This document shows, in pieces, positions 12,690-25,020 of a DNA stretch of 64,000 nucleotides. The notes below the pieces were generated by a model. It saw only the letters and a list, made by a program, of their open reading frames with translations. It ran no database searches and was not told where the DNA came from. Origin of the DNA: Jaapia argillacea MUCL 33604 (Eukaryota > Basidiomycota > Agaricomycetes > Jaapiales > Jaapiaceae). The stretch lies in NCBI GenBank assembly GCA_000697665.1, contig KL197713.1:1204593-1268592 (forward strand), read 5' to 3'. Both the position numbers and the translations under genes were made by a program. Numbering within the stretch: position 1 is the first letter of the stretch; every line of letters starts with the position of its first letter.

Positions 12690-13022
12690 CTAGTAATAGT
12701 TGTAAGGAAGAGAGCCGAATTACGCCGTCATGGATGAACGGGATACAGGCATAGAATTAGAATTGAACCAGCCCACGCGTTGAGCAGGCGACTTGAACTT
12801 AGATTCAAAACGTGAAAGGAAGCAAATCAGAAATCGAAAAAGATTTAGACTCGCGAGTGGCTGTGCAGCTGAAGTAAGCAGCGTCCCAAAACAGTAAATG
12901 AACAATCCCAGCGAAGCAAACCTGGTGAACGTCCACGACGACAGCGACGGGTAACTAAGCCCTGTGCAAATCAGGCATCTCCATTGTGCCCTCGCCAGGC
13001 TACTGTGCTCGATGCACCGTCA
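12690..13022. other. Intergenic, promoter of the CCCH/AAA+ gene
   Basis: About 330 bases from the right end of the inverted-repeat element to the start codon of the next gene. The transposon therefore sits in the upstream region of that gene. No specific regulatory site recognised. Confidence 0.45.
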
Positions 13023-16000
13023 ATGCCGACCCCCGACCCCCCATGGAAGCAAAGAAGTAAGTTCAGAACTTACTGACTGTCGATCATCCCTGCTAAACGG
13101 ACGGATAGCTCGACCATGTCCATTTTATTCACAAGGCCGCTGCTTATTCTCAGATTCTTGCAATTTTCTGCATAGTGTTAAGACTACGAGCACGCCTATT
13201 ACCATTGCTTTCGCTCGGAACGGTCCCACCAGGATGCCTGAAGGGGACGAGCCACTCCTGGTCGAGCCCCAGACACAGAAGTTGTCGACCCCAAGATCAA
13301 GTGTTGATCATGGAAGACCTGAGCATTCCCTCAGTCGATCGAACTCGAAGTCGTCGCGTTCTCCCAAGTCGCCAAGTAGGTCTCCCCGGCTCGCTAGTTT
13401 GTTGATGGCGCTTGGCGATGTCATTGACCCTGAAGAGGAGGGTGAAGAGGATGTAGATGAGGGAGTAGGAGAGGAGGAAGTTATACCGAGTGAGGAGTTC
13501 CCTGACTACAATGCTGAAGAGCAAGTTGTCGATGAAGGTATCCTGTCTCCCTCCAACGATGCGGACAGACGCGACACCATCAAGGCCATCCCGTTTCCAC
13601 GATTAAATACATCAACCCCTGGGGGACATGCACGTCAACACAGCGAGCACCATAATGATCCTCCCATAGTTGTAAACCCGGAAGCCGGTGGGGAGAATCT
13701 GATACGTATGCTATCTCCAGTCGACATGGCCAATGCTCCCCCCATACCGTTCCCTTTCGCGGATGACTGGAACATCCGCCGCGAAGACTCCATCGATTCC
13801 GGCTATGCCGATAGCTGGCAGGGTCCCACACCCCACGTACTCTCCCCCCCTCGTAGCCCAGCCCTCTCCTCGACGTTTGATTTACTTCATTCCCCATTTC
13901 GTTCGCCCTCTTCTCGGGTTGTGGACGCTCGGCCTATTTCGGCTCTCATCTATTCCCCAGGAATTAGTGCGTTGGCGGGTAGTGAAGCTCCGATGGGAAC
14001 GCACTCAGAGGACGATGTTTTATCCAATCCTAGAAGTGGTTCGGAGGATTTGATGCCACCCGAAGGCAATCTTTCGATGGACGCATTGCCCTTTGGTCAC
14101 TCAGATAGCCATACCATCTTACCAGAGCACCCGACCTCACGTGCCACTTCGGGATCTGGCGAATGGGAGTTCATCTCTGCAGAAGAAGAATCCGATGACA
14201 ATTTAGCTCTCAATGATGACCCCACTGTCACCAGGGTCGCTCCACTACCAGTCCCTGATTCCCAGCCATCTGAATCAGCCCTCAGACAACGGAGTCGATC
14301 GAGAGCGTCTGTGGAGTCATCGGAATCCCTATTTGGCGAGTTGCCCGAGCAGCAGGAGCATAGCCAGCCCCAAGTCAATTCGGACATTGAGTGCTCACAT
14401 TCACATTCCACTGGCGCCGAAGGTTCACCACCGCTGCCTCTCTCTGGACCAGCCGGCGAGGCCTTTCAAGTCGCTTTCCCCGTCAAGGACTCAGAGGATT
14501 CTCAACCAATATTGGAGCTGGAGGAAACCCACGGACCTGCTTCAGCGCCGAGTGATACATTCGACAGCAAGTTATCAACAAATGACGAATTCAACTTTGC
14601 GGATGTGTTTGGAGAGGCCCACGAGTCCGTGATCCCGTTTCTCCCTCCTTTGCCAGATGATGAGGTTGGGCTGGCAGTGAGTATGCGAGCCGATTTCACA
14701 AATTATGAGATCGAGCCTGTTGCAGAATATGTTGCGTCCAGCGGACCCAAGGATATCGCACTTGTCGAAGAGTCAAGGGACCAGGACTCCGATCCCCAGG
14801 ACGTTGAAGAGGAACTCCTCAGTAATCCCGTTGATGTACCTGACGACGCTGTCTCGAATACCATGCCCCCGCCCCAGGCTTTGCCTCCTCACCCCGACGA
14901 GGATATCGAGATCCTCTCGGCAGCGGATGTGGAGTTGCCAGATTCACCTCTGGATGATGCTGTGGTATGCATACCTTTAGTGCCCAAGGGATTAATCCCC
15001 ACCGGAGACGAGCCCGCCCCCCAAAGTGGAGATAACCAGCCTTCTGTATCTGCTGAGACTCGATTTGCATTACCGGTCGATGCAGTTGACACCTCGATCG
15101 CCTCACTAGAGGCCATTGCAAACGATACCCTTTATGATCGACGATCACCCACCCCGTCAGAAGACATTACACTTCGACAAGAGCGGGTAGTTGCCAAAGA
15201 TATCGTTCCACCTCAGGAGGATGACTCGTCCTTTGGAGAGTCAGAAGCGGGTGACATATCCAATAGCACGATTGCGATCATCACTTCTTTCCCCCTCCCT
15301 CCTTCCCGACCGACTAGTCTCGCCTCTTCATCCCGCCAGGCTGTATTCACGCCACCTCCCGTCTTCGCATCACCCCCTGTTTACGCTCCTCCCCCGCCTC
15401 AGCACCGCAACTCCCCAACAACATTGGTACTTTCTCCTCCCTCCGCAACAGATTTGCCCTTCAGACCGAGTTCCACTCTGGCTTTTGTCGACAAGGGTAA
15501 AGGAAGGGCAACTGAACGTGATGCGGTCTCTGACCTTGCTGATCGTCGCGATGAAGATGATGGACAAGAGCTTGATGTCACCAGCAGAATTGCTCCCATC
15601 TTTCGGAACCCATTCGCTTTGGTAATGTTGCTCCTGTTTGTTGCGAGTTTGAGCCTGCAGCTGACTCAAATGTTATGTCCATGAAGGGTCGGTCGCAGAA
15701 CTCGTCGTTGATGGAGAATCGATCCTCGAAAGGCACCACAGTATCAAGTTCCAACTCTAATTGTGCCTCCGACGTTCATCTGAACTCTCCTCGAATATCT
15801 CCAATTACACCTCTGAGATCGCAGAGTCCCAGCTGGCTCAAACCTCTTCGGCTTGTGAGTCATCCTCGAATATTTTCATTTTCGGAAGTCCTGATCCATG
15901 TATTATTTCATAATTAGGCTACCATTCTTGCTTCGTCACCGTCTTCTTCTCCGCTCCCTTCTCCACAGTCTCGCTTATCCTCTAGCTTTCGCGCATCTGC

Positions 16001-18094
16001 TTTCTCGCAACGACCATCCAGGCCATCATCTCCAAGTGTATCATCAGATCTCTCCATATCTAACAATCCTTTGGTAATTCGTCTGTAAAATTTCCCGTTA
16101 CCAGTTACTGAAGGCTTCCACTAGCTTTCATCTGCTCGATCGTCCCTGATACCCGAAGAAATTCGTGATACGCTCATACCCACTAATGATATCTCCCCGC
16201 TACTTATCCCTGATGATAGCATTTCACGACGTTCGTCCTTCATTGGCTACGCCCCGCAATCTGCCCCCGTCTCGCAGCCTCACCCATGGCAGTTCACCCA
16301 TCACCGTGCAAGCACCCGCATGTCACAATCGTCCATCCATCCTCTACGTGCTTCCAGTAGACTCTCGGAGCCTACATGGGGTCACATCGACGACGAAGAC
16401 GACGCTGACGATGCTGATAAGACCCGGACGAATCTTGACCAAACCATCAGAAGGCCCTTGGCTCATCTCCCGCGTACGGCACCCGTTTCTCGTCCTACGT
16501 CGGTTATGTCCGCACATGCTATCGCCACTCCACGGCCCACCCTCATGTTTGCCATCGCCAGCGACGACATCAACGAAGTGCAACGGGTACTTGAGAGTGG
16601 CGAAGCTGGGCCAAATGATCAAGTCGGACCACAGTCGGCGCTGGCGTTTGCTTTGACTAATGAGAAGTTGAAGAACAAGATCGGGATTGTCAAACAGTTG
16701 CTGGCACATGGCGCTGACCCATCGGTTCTCAAGAACCCGGAAACAAATCCTCCTCATTCAGCTGGAGTGGCCATGGGCAGCCCTCGTGCACCGCCTCCGA
16801 GCACAACACTTGATGGGATGGACGCCGCAACCAGGTATATTGTCCCTCTCTCCGTAAGTTGCTACCCGACTCTCACCTCCACCACCCCCACAGGTATTAT
16901 GTTGCGAGAGCTGACGCTGCACATACTCGCCGAACTTCTGCTCTGATTTATCGTTCATTCTTCCGACCCTTGGCGAAAGTCCGTTATGATCTCATTGGAC
17001 AAGACCGCGCTATTGAGCAACTATTTCGTGTTTTGAGTATGCACTCTCAGCAGCTATCGAAAGCACCGATTGTTGTCTTGCTTTGTGGTATTTCACACTG
17101 CGTTTTCTTTCGGGTTATTTATTGATGTCATCTCAACAGGTCCAAGTGGCCATGGAAAGAGCTTGCTTGCTCGGAAATGTAAGTCTTAGTTGGGTCATCA
17201 CCCTCATCATGTCTAACGGCGTTCATAGTTGGTGCCTTGCTCGACGTACCAACTCATACCGTCAGTATGACCATTCTCAAGTCGACTCACGACATTTGGC
17301 GCTCCACATCCATGGACCCTGATGAGGCGCGTCAACTTGAAATATTCATCCCTTTGTTGCTAACTAGTCTACAGGATGTTTCTAACTCCACCCTGATCGA
17401 ATTCCTGGAGGAGAACGAAGGCAAACGCTGTGTTGTTGTCCTTGATGTACGTTCCATTGGTTTGGAGAGGGTATTGGCTGACGGTTTCTTCTGGTCAGGA
17501 AATCGAGAAGACGGAGGATGAAAAATATCTTTTGTCGTTACTCACACCCTGGGAGTTGGGTGAGTTGGTGTTTCTTGTTTCTGGTTCATTCATTCACCCT
17601 CCCTTGCAAGGCCGATTTACACCTGAGGCTGGCCGTCGTCCTATTGACGTTCGCAACGTCATTTGGCTCGGGACATCCAATATTGGCCATGAGCTCGTTT
17701 TTACCCACCAAGACATGCGTCAATCTCCTGATGAAGTCATGTCTCGGCAGGAGTATGTCGAGCTTATGGGTCTCCTTCGACCTATTGTGTCGGGTCGTCT
17801 CGGCGTACGTGCTCCCCTCGATTCCTCCCTGTTCACTGCTGATGGTCTGGTTTTTAGGCTTCTTTGCTCTCACGTGTAACCACCGTCCTACCCTTTGTGC
17901 CATTCACGCTGGACGAAAAGATGGCGATCGCAGCCGAGGCTCTGTATTCTCTCGGTGGAGAAATGGCGAACAAGATGACGGCTGACATGGTTGAGTTTAT
18001 TTTACAGCAGGCCATTGCCGGCTATTCGCCCGCTGAGGGTGCACGATCTTTGCACAGAGCTGTATCTTCGCAGTTGTTGGATATGTTTGAGTAA
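13023..18094 (+). CDS. CCCH zinc finger / ankyrin / ClpB-like AAA+ ATPase fusion protein
   Basis: One very long gene. The ATG at 13023 opens MPTPDPPWKQR, spliced (13057-13108 intron) to TRPCPFYSQGRCLFSDSCNF, a C-x7-C-x5-C-x3-H zinc finger of the RNA-binding CCCH type. About 850 residues of Ser/Pro/acidic disordered sequence follow. An intron at about 15622-15688 keeps the frame into further Ser-rich exons. Near 16540-16730 there is an ankyrin-like segment (FAIASDDINEVQRVLESG, IVKQLLAHGADPSVL). The C-terminal part is AAA+: YDLIGQDRAIEQLFRVL, Walker A GPSGHGKSLLAR near 17140-17180, Walker B VVVLDEIEKTEDE split by an intron, sensor-1 IWLGTSNIG, and a GYSPAEGARSLHRAVS sensor-2 block. This is the arrangement of the ClpB/Hsp104 second ATPase ring. 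It stops at 18094. The splice phases support a single gene, but a hidden boundary near 15.7 kb cannot be excluded without RNA data. Confidence 0.78.
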
Positions 18095-18270
18095 TTCCAC
18101 GCGTTTGATCGAGTAGTCTTTGGAAATAACAAATGTGTGGTGGTGATTTCCTGAGTGTAACAGCGGAGGCCACTTTCGCAATATGTAACTGCTTCAGTTA
18201 CAAACAGGCGTAGAGCACACCATTTGACTGGCAGCAATGGAGTAATGATAGGGGATGATCACAAACGCTC

Positions 18271-19112
18271 TCACAAATCCTCAGGCCACTCCGACTTTCG
18301 CTTGTACTTGGCCTGATCGCGTAACCACTAGGGACAGCAAAGGTGAGTTACGTCGGTGTAGCCCCACAACGAGGGAGGGCGAACCTGTCTGTATCCATGC
18401 AGTGACCCAATCTTCTCACCTATTACAAGACTCTCAGATAAGGGTTGAAGGGCAGGAAAATAAAACTGACCATAGAAGTCGGGAACTGGATTAGTTGCAC
18501 TCTGTGCAGTGGGGTCTACCCTGTTCTTCACTATCCGCTGGTGGAATTCTCGATCACGGGCCTCAATGAGACTCATTGTCCGTCGATGGGTCAGCCTCCA
18601 GCAGGCAGAACCAATGGTTGGGCCAATGAGATACCCCATTCCTGATGGAACGTCAAGCGGGTGAGTGGCGGCAAAATTTACGAGAGGATGAGAACCGACC
18701 AGCGCATCCCACTGTAGCGAAGCCATAAAAGAAAAATGGATCGATACCCTGTTCCACAAGTTAGCTGCGTTTCATGTTCAGAATAAGAAGTGTGAGCACC
18801 ATGATAGGTTTCGTGGCATCAATCTCGCTGCTTCCAAAATACAGTACTCCGCCCCCAAACGCCAGCAACGTGCAGGGTATTGTCACCGCCTAACGAGCCG
18901 AGAAAACCCTTCAGATCGTCCATGGCAATGAAAGTATGATCAGCAACCCTACTCACCGTCTCCCATCTCCGTTTGCCTTTCCGAATTGCAAGATACTCTG
19001 GCCAAGACAAGTTTTCTTTGGCCGCCTGGGGGATTGTGGAATTATGCCTGATGAAACGTCGCGGCGTAGACTTCAAGGGCTGTGTTGAACCCCTCAGCAA
19101 AGTGCAAGACAT
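18271..19112 (-). CDS. PAM17: Presequence translocase-associated motor subunit PAM17
   Basis: PAM17 is a mitochondrial inner-membrane protein that helps dock the import motor to the TIM23 channel. The start MSCTLLRGSTQPLKSTPRRF at 19112 has the Arg/Ser-rich look of a presequence. Family blocks follow: LSWPEYLAIRKGKRRWETV, GMGYLIGPTIGSACWRLTH, EARDREFHQRIVKNRVDPTA, QSATNPVPDFYG, EKIGSLHGYRQ and, after the last intron, WLRDQAKYKRKSEWPEDL with a stop at 18271. The length and C-terminus match the family. Its start codon lies only 80 bases from that of the plus-strand SNF2 gene, so the two probably share a very short bidirectional promoter. Confidence 0.92.
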
Positions 19113-19192
19113 GGCTGCAGGCAGTCAGTGTAGTGAGTCGCGCGCTCGAATCTGGAACTTTTGGAGACGTCAGTTCGTTGACAGACTTGCTG

Positions 19193-22100
19193 ATGCTGGA
19201 TTCGGAAGGCCACGTGGGAATCATCCAGACACCCCCGCTTTCGGAGGAGATGATTCTGTGCGACCAAACGAATCTTACTTCCCGTACGTGCTGATCGTTT
19301 TCCTGAAAGACCGTACCGTCGAAGCGTTTACCTCCCCCCTTCTGTCTGGGTCGGTATTCCCACAACTCTAGTTGTCTTGGGTAACCTCCATTAAAGTGCC
19401 ATCTTCGGTATGTGGATCTTAGACTCTGAACTACATGAGGACTGGCGGCCTGTGCCGAGTGCTTATGCTACATTAGTTTGATGGAAGACTCGTGCCCCTC
19501 ATGTTGCGACACATGTACTCAGGCGGAAGTTTCCCAAGTCCCTGATATGGGTCCATTTAGCCTGCGAAACCTGTTGGCAGCAGGTACACTTCAGTGGAAT
19601 CTATCTTCCAGAGAGCCTATCTGCAATCATAATCACGAAAGAGATGGTTGGCATCCTTTCTCAGTCCAGCTACTCCTCCAGCAAACTTCGAGCGTCGAGG
19701 AAGACGTCTTCCTCCGTCAGTTGGAGTTCTTGATCCGACACAGCTTTATCTTTGTTACCTGTCGAAGAGGATGCCTTAGGAAAACTCTGTATGCCAGAGT
19801 TTACCTGATACCGTACGACCTTGCCAACGTTCAGGGCAAGCTTCGCACGCGGGATGAAGCGACTATCGTCGCCCCCGCAAGACGATATATGCGGGTTCTT
19901 TTGCCCAGGTTACTCCAACACCCACACTTATGGGAAGGAGAAGAGTGTGCTACCACTTTGGAGCCCCAATTTCTGCTACCACAGAACATCGTGAGCTCCG
20001 AGGCCTCTTGACGACATGGTCACGTCTCACCCTTGTATCTAGGATAATCGAACCATGGCAGAGATATACTCTGACCTTCCCTCTCCTACAATCGATGCGG
20101 CACGTCTCGCATCATCAAGTGAATCCGGTTGGCCTCTCGCTCGCTCGTTTCTCGCTGCAGAGAACATCGAAGGGTTACGGAGTCAGCTGTACCCCTACCA
20201 AAGACGATCCGTGGCAACAATGCTCCAGAAGGAGCTCTGTGTCTCTGAAATCCTCGACCCACTTTACATCCCGCTCCGCGGATTGGATGGCCAGGTGTTT
20301 CACCTTCAGCCAGCAACAACTGAGCTCCTTAGGGAGTGCCCACTGGTCTCAACTACTCGTGGCGGTGTTCTCTGCGAGGAACTAGGTATGAGAACGACGT
20401 TTCCTTCTCATTTCACTGGTTGATCTTTGTTAAGGAACCGGGAAAACAGTCATGATTCTCTCTCTAGTCCTTGCCACGCTCGATCAGCTCCCGTCTCCCG
20501 AGGAGTCTATCTTGGATCCTCGAACGGTACTGACGCCACTCTCTTTCCGTCATTTCCCTTTTGCAGCTCAATCTGCTGCTCGCAAGAGCCTCCAACGGCG
20601 GAAAGGAAAAGCCAGAGACGCTGAAGAGCGGCAAATTCCATCTCTCGTTGAAATTTTATTGAATTATATTCGAGTTTCCCCAGAAAAAATTGGGTTGCGG
20701 TACCAGGAGGAGGAACTTGAAGATCGCCAACTTTGGGACGCAATAGCTGCGAACAGCCCCTTTTACCTGCACTTCAACGTCGATACAGCAGAGACAAGGT
20801 CAAGGAGTCAAGCGGCCAATCCTGGCCCTCGTCGAGTCTACTTATCCTCGGCAACGTTGATTATCGTACCGCCCAATCTACTCGGACAGTGGGACAGGGA
20901 GATATTGAAGCACTGCGACTCCACTTTGAGGGTTCTGGTCATGCGGCCGAGGATGGCATTGCCTCGGGTGACAGATCTTGCCTCAAAATACGATGTAAGA
21001 CCATTTATGATGTGTAGGTGGAATCTGAAGCTCAGCTTTTATTTCAGATTATCTTGATGACGCACATTGGTGAGAGAGTCTATCTGCATTCCTGCAGGAT
21101 AGTCAACTTATGGAACATCTAGCATTCTCTCTCGAATCATCCAAGAGCGGCGTACAAAAACTGCATTCTTGGGCTGTATGTCAGTGCCCCGGAAACCAGA
21201 GCAGCCGCGTGCCAAACTGTCAGTGTGATGTACGGACAGACGTCTCGCCGCTCCTCCAGATTCGATGGAAGCGTTTGGTCGTCGACGAGGGGCACACTGC
21301 AGCTAACACTAACACCAATTTCACACCGTTCGCAATGCTCTTAAGCGCCGAGAGACGTTGGATTGTTACAGGCACCCCCACGACGAATCTCTTGGGCCTG
21401 AGCTTCGGGCACGTTGAAGACCCACAATCCCAAGATCCCGAATGTACTGGAGAGTCTTCAAGAAATACGCCAGAAGCTCAAGCTGCAGAAGCCGAGCAGC
21501 AGGAGGTGGAATTGGAAGGCCACAGGCGGAGGTGGACTCGATATGATCGTGAAGATCTCCGGAAGCTCTCTAATATGATGACCCACTTTCTGGGAGTTCG
21601 CCATTTCTCAGCACAGCCCAAGATTATTGACACGCACCTCATCAATCCACTCCTCGATGGAGAAGGACCCCGCCCAGGAGCCATCCAAGTTCTGAACCAA
21701 GTGATGGAAATGCTAATGGTTCGCCATCGGTGGGTCCTGTCTCTTTGGCTTGGGATGGAGCGCTACTCACGAATAGACTGAAGAATTGAGGATGTCGAGA
21801 AAGACGTCTCACTGCCACCTTTGACCCAAGAAACTGTCTTGCTGGACCTTGACCCGTACGCTTTGTTATCTTACAATGCCCTTCAAGCTTCAATCGCAAT
21901 CAACGCGATTGACTCTCGCCGCGTCGATCAGGTAATTAATTTCGTGTATTGGAGAAGAATCCGACTTGGCTAATCTCCTTCAGGATTACTTATTCCACCC
22001 TTCAGTGAGCAACCCTCGTTTTCGTTCCTTTCTCGCCCTTAAATCAACCTCCAGAATACTGCACTACTTCTGAGAACGGTGGAGAACTTGTCTCAGTACG

Positions 22101-24023
22101 TATGCATGGCTGAATCTATGCATGACTTTCTCACGATTTCGTGAACAGGAGCATGTTCTGGCATGTAGATAGTGATCGGATGTTCAACGTCGACGAGTTA
22201 GTCGAGGACACGGAGAAGACCTTGCACACTGCGAAGGAGAGAGACGTCCCACTAGAAGATATGGACCTCCTACACCAAGCCCTTCATCATTCGTAGGTGC
22301 TAAAGTCGCCCCCTACGCTCGCGAATTGACAATCATGCTAGGCGGCTTGCTGCTGAGAACCAAGTCTGGCGATTTATGCAAGCCTGCAGCATCGACGTTC
22401 CGTATCGGGTCTACAACATGCCCCTCATGATATATCAATCTTGGACAAGGTCCCCAATCCCAGACGCTCAGTCGCCAGACGGATTACCACTAGTCGTCGA
22501 TTATTTCCTCCACTCCGATCGCATGGTCAAAATGCGACAAATAGTCGAAACCCAGCCTCTCATCAAGGAAAACCAGCTCGTAGAGTGGGGATGCCTCGTC
22601 TCCGCGGAAGACCGTCGCAAACATCTGCTATTCTTGGAGTTTGAACGTAGTCGGAAGAGATCGAGACATGGAAACGATGCTTCTGAGCTTGCCGAGGAGA
22701 TCTTTAAGGTGGTGGGAACCGCTAAACGGATCGAGTCACCGGAGAAGTTAACGGAGATGAGGAAGGAGTTGATGATCGCGCAAGAGAAGCTGAGGGTGGC
22801 TGCAGAAGCTGAGGAGGAGGAAGCCGTCGCTGATATTCCGAGAGCGTTGACAGAAGATCATAATTCTCGTTTCGAACCAGGCAGGGCCAGGATGCTGGCG
22901 TCGTCTCCTCTTGCCGTCGTTCGCGTTGGTCCTTCCGCATCCTCAAAGATCAATTATATTTTAAATGAGGTGTGTGCTTCCCTTCATGCTGCTCCGATTC
23001 CACATGGATGTGCCGCCACGTCTTCAGATAGCGCAGTATTCATCAGCCGAGAAATTCTTGATCTTCTCTAAATCCCCGTTATCGCTGGCCCATGTTTCCG
23101 AAGCGCTTGAGGTAATCGACGTGAAATATCTTCAATACACTTCGAAAGTGCCTCCGAAAGTTCGAGAGCAGCTTGTTATGACTTTCGAGACCTCACCGAC
23201 GTACAGGGTGTTTCTAATGGAGCTGAAGCATGGTGCTCGTGGATTGTGAGTACCGTTCTCGGTGATGTATCATTGGTTGATTCCTACTCAATGGGATTTA
23301 GAAACTTGGTAACGGCGTCAAGAGTCATATTTTGCGAGCCTGTCTGGCAAGCAGATGTTGAAAGCCAGGCCATCAAGGTACACCATTACACTTCCTCCAT
23401 CCAATCGATTCCTGACGATTTCCAGCGAGCCCATCGAATCGGTCAAACACGACCCATCATTGGTTCGCAATCACAACTCCCACTTCGTCTCTCGAGACTG
23501 ATCTTTTTCCCTATAGTCAAAACTTTGGCTATCCGTTCAACGCACGAAGAAGTCATGATTGCCAGACGCGACATGCTCAAGGGGAAAGCAGCGAGGGCGC
23601 AAAACGTGATTGACGAAGCAGGCATGCGGCATTTCATTGCTGTAAGTTCCTCCCCTTTCTCTGTCTGCACGTTTTCATGGATTACCTGTTTCTCCATTGT
23701 AGAACCCGAAGTTCCTGCCCCCACCTACCACAGCCGTCGCACTGGATATCCCCCTAATAAATATCCCCATATTCTCACCCACCCCGGACCGCGAACCAGA
23801 ATCAGAGGAAATGATCGTCGAACAACCTCTCACAAGCCTTCCCCCAACCACTCCACCGCCCAGGCAAATTCGAAAGATCGGCTTCGAGGTTGACAAGATG
23901 GATAACCCCCCAAGCTCGAGTTCAAGAGCTACTAAAGTGGATGGCAATGTCGAGGATATACCAATTCCTCCCAGCCCAAATCCGAAGAAGAGAAAATTGG
24001 GAGGTGTACGGTTTGTGGATTGA
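19193..24023 (+). CDS. SNF2-family ATP-dependent helicase/translocase (DEGH type)
   Basis: Double-stranded DNA translocase of the SNF2 superfamily, probably nuclear and acting in chromatin or DNA-damage processes. N-terminal exons (about 19193-20050) are weakly conserved. The helicase starts with [17 protein letters not shown]; Walker [16 protein letters not shown] is created across an intron near 20400-20440 (GVLCEEL + GTGKT). Motif Ia is [20 protein letters not shown] and motif II is [14 protein letters not shown], i.e. DEGH instead of DEAH. Motif III is [11 protein letters not shown]. The C-terminal lobe includes [20 protein letters not shown] and the motif V/VI region [20 protein letters not shown] + [11 protein letters not shown]. 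The tail has a basic PNPKKRKLG, a likely nuclear signal, and stops at 24023. I see no RING domain between the lobes, so RAD5/HLTF is not supported. The start is tentative. Confidence 0.82.
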
Positions 24024-25020
24024 AGGTATGGGCAGTTGATCTTGATGGTTGTGAAGTGTAAAAGTGTGTCTGAATTTCCCGTGATTTATCTGTATGAGAC
24101 TGTATTTCGTCAAATGTATTCCCAGTCGTGTCTTCCTGCTCCATTTGCATGAACTTCTCGAAGTGTCCTCCGTTGACCGACCTTCGCGGTCATGAGGCAT
24201 TCGGTATTCTGGGCCAGTCGTTTCCGCGGAATTTCTCAACGTTCCGTTCCCAAGCTCTCCCCACTTGAACACAGTTGTCCCACAGAAATTGATGACCATT
24301 GAAGCAATTCACTATGACATGATGCTTTCAATCAGAGACAAGAGATGCTGATGATGATGAACTCTGGGTTTATATCCCGCAACAAGCTAACTACGAGCTA
24401 AGACGCGGTGGTCCCGACTAATCCTACTGTTGCGTTACAGCAAGAGACAAGAGATGCAGGAGCGGAAAACTTATGGAAAACATATCATGCATCCGGTTGT
24501 CCGGTTGTTACCTCGTGTGCGGGTCGTCAGGGAGATTTGGACTCGTTGTTACCGATCGCTCTATTCCGTCGCCGCGGACCTTGTACTTTTCGTGGCAGTT
24601 CTCTATTCTTTACAGCAACAATCGGTTGAAAACAAGGGATTGACGCTGCGAGTGATAGCATCAACTGTGAGGTATGGTGAAATACGTGCAGAAGACGAGA
24701 GGCTGAAGGTAAACAGCGAGATCCCGAGAATAGCACGAGATTGATGGGTGCGTGTGGGCGTTCCTGGAAAAAAGCCAGCGTGGAGACAGACCATGTTTGG
24801 ACAGTTGAAAAGTTACCGGAATAGAAACTATCATAACGACCACAGGCAAAGTTGCTATTGTTCATAGCGACCTTGACGGCTGTACTGTCTGTCATTCTTA
24901 TACTCTCCAAACTCTTGTCTTCCTCTTCACGGATTCTGCAATCCCGTCCACGTTCTTTCTCAACGATATCCAGCTTGACGCTAATTTCTTGGATTTTCTT
25001 GGATTTTTCTGTATACTACC
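24024..25020. other. Intergenic, about 1 kb, no gene seen
   Basis: Nearly 1 kb between the SNF2 stop and the membrane SH3 gene. Open frames on both strands (up to about 127 codons) have no recognisable domain and mirror one another, so I treat them as chance. The 3' half presumably carries the promoter of the downstream gene. Confidence 0.5.

Noticed and set aside
19193-24023. Assignment of the SNF2 gene to RAD5/HLTF
   Set aside because: No RING finger or HIRAN domain seen; only the SNF2 core is supported.
24430-24910. Overlapping 100-127 codon frames on both strands between SNF2 and the SH3 gene
   Set aside because: Mirror-image frames without domains, with no splice partners or homology that I recognise.
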